Part shown: positions 59,325 to 64,000 of the stretch, in pieces
How the letters are laid out: each line of letters opens with the position of its first letter
Numbering within the stretch: position 1 is the first letter of the stretch
DNA from: Pseudorhodoferax sp047601025
Lineage (GTDB): Bacteria > Pseudomonadota > Gammaproteobacteria > Burkholderiales > Burkholderiaceae_C
DNA length: 64,000 nt
Reading direction: 5' to 3'
Assembly (NCBI RefSeq): GCF_047601025.1
Contig: NZ_JASGJZ010000001.1
Coordinates: forward strand, 3,844,001-3,908,000
Made by a program: the position numbers and the translations under genes
Notes under the pieces: model-generated
Seen by the model: only the letters and a program-made list of their open reading frames with translations
What the model was told of the DNA's origin: nothing
Databases searched by the model: none

Positions 59325-59936
59325 ATGAGCACGTCCCAAGCCATCCGTGAACGCATCGCCTCGCAACCCGCAGGCGAGCCCTTCACCCCCGCATTGTTCG
59401 CGGGGCTGGGTTCGCGCGCGGCCATCGATCAGGCTTTGATGCGGCTGGCGAAGGCGGGCAGCGTCGAGCGCATTGGTCATGGCCTGTATCTCGTGCCCAA
59501 GGCCGGGCGGTTCGGCATCAAGGCGATGCCCGCGCCCGAACTGGTGGCGCGGACCGTGGCCGAGGCGGAAGGGGCGACGATCGAGGTTCACGGGGCAGAA
59601 GCCGCACGGCGCCTGGGACTGTCCACGCAGATGCCGGCGCAAGCGGTTTTTCAGACCACAGGTTCCTCGCACCAGCTTCGGTTGGGCAAACTGGTCGTCC
59701 GGCTACAGCACGTGGCGCCGCGCAAACTGGCGCTGGCTGGGCGGCCTGCGGGGCAGGCGCTGTCGGCCCTCTGGTACCTGGGGCGCAGCCAGGTCACACC
59801 GGACACGTTCAAGCAGATCGCGAAGAAACTGCCGGCGGGCGAGTTCGAGGCGCTGAGCGGAGCCAAGGCGTCAATGCCGGCCTGGATGGTGGAAGCCCTG
59901 GCCCGCTATGAGCGAAGCGAACCGGCCCATGCCTGA
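59325..59936 (+). CDS. AbiEi-like antitoxin (DUF6088 type)
   Basis: The 203-residue protein has an N-terminal winged helix (FTPALFAGLGSRAAIDQALMRL, then ERIGHGLYLVPK) and a C-terminal domain with HGAEAARRLGLS and LRLGKLVVRLQHV. AbiEi-type antitoxins pair with a nucleotidyltransferase toxin and repress their promoter. The toxin gene begins 29 bp before its stop. GC is similar to the rest of the island. Confidence 0.85.
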   Translation: MSTSQAIRERIASQPAGEPFTPALFAGLGSRAAIDQALMRLAKAGSVERIGHGLYLVPKAGRFGIKAMPAPELVARTVAEAEGATIEVHGAEAARRLGLSTQMPAQAVFQTTGSSHQLRLGKLVVRLQHVAPRKLALAGRPAGQALSALWYLGRSQVTPDTFKQIAKKLPAGEFEALSGAKASMPAWMVEALARYERSEPAHA

Positions 59937-60945
59937 ATCCACGGCGCACTACTTCGATTTGTCCCTGGCCGAGCAGGCCGAGTTGTTGCATGGCCTGGCA
60001 CCGGTGCTGGGCCGCCGCGCTGAAATTCTGGAAAAAGACATCTGGCTGTGCCAGGTTCTGGGTGTCTTGTTCGCGCTGCCGATTCGCAAGCCGATGGCGT
60101 TCAAGGGTGGCACGTCGCTGTCCAAGGTCTATCAGGCCATCGAACGTTTCTCCGAGGATATCGACGTCACCATCGACTACCGGAGTCTCGTGGCCGATGT
60201 GCCTGACCTTGCAAGCCTTTCCAACACCCAGCGCAAGAAGCTGTCCGATGCGCTCAAGGTGGCTTTGGTGAAGCACGTCACCGAGGAACTGGTGCCGGCC
60301 CTGCGAGAAGCGCTGGCGCAAGCGCTCCCCGCGCATGAAGTCACCATCGAAGTCAGCGACGACGCGGAGAAGCTCTGGCTGTACTACCCGAGCGCGGTGG
60401 AGAACACGGATGCCTACCTGCGGCCGAGCGTCTTGCTCGAATTCGGTGGACGTAATGCCACGCTGCCGCAGGACACCATGACGATTGTGCCGGATGTGGC
60501 CGCCCACGTGCCGGGGCTCGCGTTCCCGACTGCCCAGGTGGCGGTGCTGTCGCCGATGCGTACATTCTGGGAGAAAGCCACGCTGATCCATGTCGAGTGC
60601 CATCGTCCTGACCTGCGCGTCGGCGCCGAGCGGCTGTCGCGACATTGGTACGATCTGGCACGCCTGGCCGATCACGAAGTGGGGCGCAGGGCACTGGCCG
60701 ATACCGAGTTGCTGCGTGACGTGCTGCGCATCAAGGAGACCTTTTACCGCAGCGGGTTCAGCCACTACGAACTGTGCCAGGCAGGTGGCCTGCGGCTGAT
60801 TCCCGGTGCTCCATTGCTCCATGCGTTGCAACGGGACTACCAGGCCATGCTGGATGCTCAGATGTTCTACGGCGAGACCTTGGCCTTCGATCGCATCGTC
60901 GAGCGCCTGACCGCGTTGGAGAGGGAGATCAATTGCCAAGGATGA
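59908..60945 (+). CDS. AbiEii/AbiGii nucleotidyltransferase toxin
   Basis: The 345-residue protein has the AbiEii core FKGGTSLSKVYQAIERFSEDIDV, which combines the Gly-Gly-Thr-Ser and Asp-x-Asp signature. Later conserved blocks are VLSPMRTFWEKATLIH and SRHWYDLARLAD. Toxins of this family modify tRNA or act as nucleotidyltransferases that arrest growth during phage infection. With the preceding antitoxin it forms a complete type IV-like abortive-infection module and the last genes of the island. Confidence 0.9.
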   Translation: MSEANRPMPESTAHYFDLSLAEQAELLHGLAPVLGRRAEILEKDIWLCQVLGVLFALPIRKPMAFKGGTSLSKVYQAIERFSEDIDVTIDYRSLVADVPDLASLSNTQRKKLSDALKVALVKHVTEELVPALREALAQALPAHEVTIEVSDDAEKLWLYYPSAVENTDAYLRPSVLLEFGGRNATLPQDTMTIVPDVAAHVPGLAFPTAQVAVLSPMRTFWEKATLIHVECHRPDLRVGAERLSRHWYDLARLADHEVGRRALADTELLRDVLRIKETFYRSGFSHYELCQAGGLRLIPGAPLLHALQRDYQAMLDAQMFYGETLAFDRIVERLTALEREINCQG

Positions 60946-60960
60946 GCCGTGGCTCGCAGC

Positions 60961-61030
60961 AGATAGATGGACGCTCGTTGGACGTCCTTGGAAGTCGATG
61001 GACAGCTCTGCCGTCGAGGATGCAAAATGG
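60961..61030. repeat. GGAC-motif cluster near island right end
   Basis: Three GGAC-containing repeats (GATGGACGCTC, TTGGACGTCC, GATGGACAGCTC) lie between the toxin gene and the right attachment core. Related GTCCA/ATCCA motifs lie just inside the left end near 47445-47540. The paired clusters resemble integrase arm-binding sites. No gene is supported from 60946 to 61113. Confidence 0.45.
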
Positions 61031-61113
61031 GGCTACAACAAAGGTCTTCGCTGCCTACCTCGGCGGAGAAAGAGCTTGGGAATCAACGACTTAGTGCCCT
61101 AGTGCATGACTCG

Positions 61114-61125
61114 TTTCCCGCTCCA
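61114..61125 (+). repeat. right attachment site (attR core)
   Basis: TTTCCCGCTCCA repeats the tRNA-Gly 3' end. Upstream bases CATGACTCG differ from the tRNA T-arm, so this is a partial tRNA copy as expected at the distal end of an island. Confidence 0.85.
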
Positions 61126-61130
61126 GAATC

Positions 61131-61163
61131 AAAGGCCTTGCGAAGTAATTCGCAAGGCCTTTT
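61131..61163. terminator. strong hairpin outside attR
   Basis: AAAGGCCTTGCGAA and TTCGCAAGGCCTTT flank a GTAA loop and are followed by TTGTCTTT. On the plus strand it suits the original tRNA-Gly terminator; on the minus strand it can terminate the rlpA-like gene. Confidence 0.88.
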
Positions 61164-61184
61164 GTCTTTGGCGCTGCCGCTTCG

Positions 61185-61631
61185 TCAGTCGCGTACCTGG
61201 GCAGCGCTTCCAAGGCCCAGCACTTCCATGCGCACCCGCGCGATGCCTTTGCGCAGGATGCCGAGTTCGCGTGCGGCGGCCACCGAAAGGTCACCGATGC
61301 GGCCCGCCGTCCAGGGGCCGCGGTCGTTCACGCGCACGACGACCGAGCGATGGTTCGCAGGATTGACCACGCGCACCAGCGCACCGAAGGGCAGGGTCTT
61401 GTGCGCCATGGTCATGGCTTCGGGGTCGAAGCGTTCGCCGCTGGCCGTCAACTGGCCGGCCAACTGGTGCGCGTAGTAGCTGGTCCTGCCTTCCAGGGCA
61501 TGCACGGTGTCGGCCAGCCGGCTGGAGACGGAGGCCGCCGGCGATTGCGCCCACGCGCCCGTGGCGGCGGCCAGCAGCAGCGCGGCGGCGCCGATGCGGG
61601 CGCGTGCGTGCAGCTTGGTGCGGATTTCCAT
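61185..61631 (-). CDS. RlpA-like septal/peptidoglycan protein
   Basis: The protein has 148 residues from ATG 61631 with GGAGGA upstream. Signal peptide ARIGAAALLLAAATGAWAQ is cleaved near AQS. The double-psi barrel shows GRTSYYAHQLAGQLTASGE, FDPEAMTMAHKTLPFG, VVVRVNDRGPW and GRIGDLSVAAARELG. RlpA acts on denuded glycan strands; no SPOR domain is present, so it is a short form. It is convergent with the island end. Confidence 0.9.
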   Translation of the reverse strand: MEIRTKLHARARIGAAALLLAAATGAWAQSPAASVSSRLADTVHALEGRTSYYAHQLAGQLTASGERFDPEAMTMAHKTLPFGALVRVVNPANHRSVVVRVNDRGPWTAGRIGDLSVAAARELGILRKGIARVRMEVLGLGSAAQVRD

Positions 61632-61915
61632 GCGGTGGCGTCCTCCGGGGTGACAGGTCGAGGGCGCCATTGTGACGGAGAGCCTCGGCACGCCCTGCAT
61701 CGCTTCCGGAGCAGGCCGCCGGCACTGCGGATGGCGGGCCCGGCGCTTCGATGGAGGCGAGGGCTCCGCTTGGCGTCGTGTCGTCCGACAGCGCGGCATG
61801 TGTCACGATCGCCGCGATCGGTACTGTTGCCGACGCCAGAACGGGAATCCGTCACTGGCAATCCCGCCGGTTGGCGCCCATTCTTCATTCAGCCACCAGT
61901 CTGGGAGCCAACGCC

Positions 61916-62119
61916 ATGAAGTGCATCGCTTGCGGCCGTGAAGGCCATGTCTCCGCCAGCTGCCCGCGGCAGCTGTGGCGCTGCGTCGCAGCGGCGTCGC
62001 CTGTCGAGCCGGCGCCGGTGCGCGCCGCCCCCGCGTCGCGGCGCGTGTCGCCGCCGGCGGCATGGCCGGCGCCGGGTCTGAGCTGCGACCGCAGTCGGGA
62101 GGCCTGGCTGCCGGCTTGA
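61916..62119 (+). CDS. small CCHC zinc-knuckle protein
   Basis: The protein has 67 residues from ATG 61916, with GGGAG about nine bases upstream. MKCIACGREGHVSASCP has perfect Cys-x2-Cys-x4-His-x4-Cys spacing, the CCHC zinc knuckle used for single-stranded nucleic-acid binding. The rest is Pro/Ala-rich and low complexity. Coding status rests on the motif and ribosome site alone. No mobile gene flanks it directly. Confidence 0.5.
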   Translation: MKCIACGREGHVSASCPRQLWRCVAAASPVEPAPVRAAPASRRVSPPAAWPAPGLSCDRSREAWLPA

Positions 62120-62255
62120 ACCAGCAGGGCCGGCCCCGGCCCATGTTGCAAATGTCATCGGGCGCTCGCGGGCTGCAACCCGCCCGAAGCGGCGCGACGC
62201 CACAGTCTCCCCATGGGTGCGGCAGCGGTGCCGCACCGGTTCGACGGAGATGCAC

Positions 62256-63227
62256 ATGGCGACTCTCAAAGGTGGACAAGCCCGCGTGGCAGGACGCTGG
62301 GTGGCGAGCGTGGTGATGGCGCTGCCCCTGGCCTGTACGCTGGCCGTGGCGGGCCAGGCGCTCGCGCAGTCCGAACCCAGCCTCGATCAGGTCTACCAGG
62401 CTGCCCATGGCGGCCACGTGGACGATGCCTTGCAGATGATGGCCCCGGTGCTGCGCGACCATCCGCGCAGCGCCAAGGCGCACTACGTGGAGGCCGAGCT
62501 GCTGGCGCAGCAGGGCCGGCTGGGTCCCGCGCAGGCCGAGCTGGCCATGGCCGAGCGGCTGGCGCCCGGCTTGCCGTTCGTGCAGGACGCCTCGCTGCAG
62601 CACCTGCACCAGGTGCTGGACCGCCAGACTTCCGTGCCCGCGGCAGCGCTGCCGAGCCTGCCGGCTGCCAGCCCCGCGCATGGCCGCACTGCGGCCTGGG
62701 GCCTGTTGATCGCCGTGGCCTTCGGTGCCTTGCTGGGCTGGCTGCTGACCCGCGTCGGCCGTCCGCGCGCGGTGCCGCCTGCTGCGGCGACATCGATGGT
62801 CGTCTCGCCGCTCGGCGCCTCCGGGGCTGCCTGGCCACGCGCCGCCGGGCCGGTTGGCGCTGGGGCCATGCCCATGCCGGCCGGTACGGCGCTAGGCTGG
62901 GGCTCGCAGGTGCCGGCCGGTGCGACCCCGGGTTGGGGCTCGCAGGTGGCGGCCGGCGTGGCCGGCGGCCTGGCAGCGGGTGCGGCCGCCGTGGCCGGGC
63001 AGGAACTGGCGCATCGCCTGTTTTCGCACGGCACTCCGATCGGCTCGGAAACCGTCGGCGCGGCGGCGGCGCAACCCGTGGCCCCCGCGGGCTGGGCCGA
63101 CGATCCCGACTTCGGCGTGCGCGACGACGGCGGCTGGAACGACGGCCGGAGCACCAGCGCGGCCGATGCCGGCGGCTGGGACGACGACCGCGACGACGGC
63201 GGCATGGGCGGCAACTGGAGCGTCTGA
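62256..63227 (+). CDS. TPR-containing single-pass membrane protein
   Basis: The protein has 323 residues from ATG 62256, six bases after GGAG. An N-terminal signal-like segment (WVASVVMALPLACTLAVAGQ) leads to a TPR pair near 35-110 (LDQVYQAAHGGHVDDALQMM, YVEAELLAQQGRLGPAQAEL). A transmembrane helix at ~150-170 (AWGLLIAVAFGALLGWLL) follows, then a Gly/Ala-rich stretch and an acidic Gly-Trp tail (WADDPDFGVRDDGGWNDG). Overall it resembles uncharacterised envelope proteins. Function unknown. Confidence 0.75.
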   Translation: MATLKGGQARVAGRWVASVVMALPLACTLAVAGQALAQSEPSLDQVYQAAHGGHVDDALQMMAPVLRDHPRSAKAHYVEAELLAQQGRLGPAQAELAMAERLAPGLPFVQDASLQHLHQVLDRQTSVPAAALPSLPAASPAHGRTAAWGLLIAVAFGALLGWLLTRVGRPRAVPPAAATSMVVSPLGASGAAWPRAAGPVGAGAMPMPAGTALGWGSQVPAGATPGWGSQVAAGVAGGLAAGAAAVAGQELAHRLFSHGTPIGSETVGAAAAQPVAPAGWADDPDFGVRDDGGWNDGRSTSAADAGGWDDDRDDGGMGGNWSV

Positions 63228-63293
63228 CCGTCGCAGGAAGACCCGAGCCGCCTTACCACCGGGCCCGGCTTGTTCAACCCGCCGATGGCGTGG

Positions 63294-64000
63294 TCAATAC
63301 AGCGTTTCGACGTGGGCGTTGAACAGGTAGCCGGCGCCGCGCTCGGTCAGGATCAGCCGTGGGTTGAACGGGTCGGGCTCGATCTTGCGGCGCAGCCGCA
63401 GCACCTGCACGTCCACGGTGCGGTCGTAGACCTCGGCGTTGTGCAGGCGCGAGAGCTGCAGCAGCTGGTCGCGGCTCAGCACGCGCTGCGGCGCGCTGCA
63501 GAAGGCGGCCAGCAGGCTGAACTCGTTGTTGCTGAGGTCGAGCTTGCGGCCATCGGCCGCGGTGAGCCTGCGCGTGCGCAGGTTGAACTCCCAGCCCTCG
63601 AAGCGGTAGGCGCGGCGCTTGTCCTCGCGCGCGGCCAGCCCGGCCTGCGCGTGGTAGCGGCGCAGCACGGCGCGGATGCGCGCCAGCAGTTCGCGCGGAC
63701 TGAAGGGCTTGGTCACGTAGTCGTCGGCGCCCAGTTCCAGGCCCATCACGCGGTCGGCTTCCTCGGCCTTGCCGGTCAGCAGCACGATGGGAATGCCGGC
63801 GCGTTCGCGCAGCGCGCGGGCCAGCTGCATGCCGTCCTCGCCGGGCAGGCGCAGGTCCAGCAACACGAGGTCGATGGCCTCGCGGTCCAGCACGTCCAGC
63901 ATGGCCTTGCCGCTGTCGGCTTCGGACACGCGCAGATCGTTGGCGGACAGGTACTCCCGCAGCAGCTGGCGCACGGCGACGTCGTCGTCGACCACCAGCA
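63294..64000 (-). CDS. OmpR-family response regulator, N-terminus beyond window
   Basis: About 235 residues are seen; the frame runs off the right edge, so the first few residues may be missing. The receiver has VDDDVAVRQLLREYL, phospho-Asp in VLLDLRLPGEDG and Lys in DDYVTKPFSPREL. The C-terminal winged helix (LDLSNNEFSLLAAFCSAPQR, RTVDVQVLRLRRKIEP, TERGAGYLF) is the OmpR/PhoB type. It needs a partner kinase, probably beyond the window. Its 3' end faces the TPR gene. Confidence 0.93.
   Translation of the reverse strand, partial: LVVDDDVAVRQLLREYLSANDLRVSEADSGKAMLDVLDREAIDLVLLDLRLPGEDGMQLARALRERAGIPIVLLTGKAEEADRVMGLELGADDYVTKPFSPRELLARIRAVLRRYHAQAGLAAREDKRRAYRFEGWEFNLRTRRLTAADGRKLDLSNNEFSLLAAFCSAPQRVLSRDQLLQLSRLHNAEVYDRTVDVQVLRLRRKIEPDPFNPRLILTERGAGYLFNAHVETLY

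Larger units (their letters stand above)
47419..61125. mobile_element. 13.7-kb tRNA-Gly genomic island carrying defence genes
   Basis: The unit is bounded by 12-bp repeats, starts with an integrase reading inward and contains accessory genes with visibly lower GC than the flanks. Cargo in order is integrase, WYL regulator, CBASS-like locus, IS91 element, MbcA/ParS-like protein, PrlF-like protein and an AbiE-type pair. No phage structural, conjugation or replication genes are present, so it is an integrative island rather than a prophage. The hairpin at 61131-61163 just outside the right repeat fits the original tRNA terminator. Confidence 0.87.

Noticed and set aside
47419..61125. Prophage
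   Set aside because: No capsid, tail, terminase, lysis or replication genes; only integrase and defence cargo.

Overview
The window is high-GC chromosomal DNA from a betaproteobacterium, most likely Burkholderiales and probably Alcaligenaceae-like. The evidence is three Bug-type tripartite-tricarboxylate receptors, a tig-clpP-clpX-lon block, a T-H-P glycine cleavage operon behind a tandem glycine riboswitch, and an HpnC-type prenyl synthase. Genus is not resolved. Two stretches look acquired: the left edge (1-3.7 kb, a truncated AAA ATPase plus IS5-family material) and a ~13.7 kb genomic island at 47.4-61.1 kb.

Layout. 1-3.4 kb: AAA ATPase (C-terminus outside the window), an IS5 remnant, and a complete IS5-family element with 22-bp perfect terminal repeats and a TGA target duplication. 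3.7-7.9 kb: a trypsin-fold protein lacking the serine, alpha/beta hydrolase, SDR, LysR regulator, TSUP exporter. 7.9-24.6 kb: a carboxylate/sugar-acid catabolic region. It holds three Bug receptors, aconitase, two GntR/FCD regulators that each appear to carry two winged-helix domains, a beta-propeller lactonase, a citryl-CoA-lyase-like short citrate synthase, a two-domain methylglyoxal-synthase-like protein, OtnC and OtnK homologues, an isopropylmalate-dehydrogenase-family enzyme, an Asp/Glu racemase-family enzyme and an amidohydrolase. A small antitoxin/PIN toxin pair is embedded. 25-36.7 kb: RluA-type pseudouridine synthase, hybrid histidine kinase, gcvP-gcvH-gcvT with riboswitch, ETF-QO, SDR, AhpD-like protein, HpnC. 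36.8-47.4 kb: RND efflux pair, tRNA-Leu(UAG), tig, clpP, clpX, lon, tRNA-Gly(GCC).

The island is inserted in the 3' end of tRNA-Gly. A 12-bp direct repeat bounds it (47419-47430 and 61114-61125), and the probable native tRNA terminator now lies beyond the right boundary. It carries a tyrosine integrase with an unusual C-terminal extension, then a CBASS-like antiphage locus: a WYL regulator divergent from two small proteins, a CD-NTase-like nucleotidyltransferase, an E2-like protein, an S-4TM-type membrane effector, and a second nucleotidyltransferase with a probable AGS-C sensor domain. Next come an IS91-family element with its own tyrosine recombinase, a stand-alone paralogue of the integrase extension, a PrlF-like small protein, a decayed third copy of the extension domain, and an AbiEi/AbiEii-type toxin-antitoxin pair.

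The most interesting points are the two-nucleotidyltransferase CBASS with an E2 but no visible E1 or JAB partner, and the integrase whose C-terminal MbcA/ParS-like domain aligns without gaps to a free-standing protein at the other end of the same island. Right of the island are rlpA-like, zinc-knuckle, TPR-membrane and OmpR-type regulator genes. Many neighbours overlap by ATGA, GTGA or TTGA, so translational coupling is common here.
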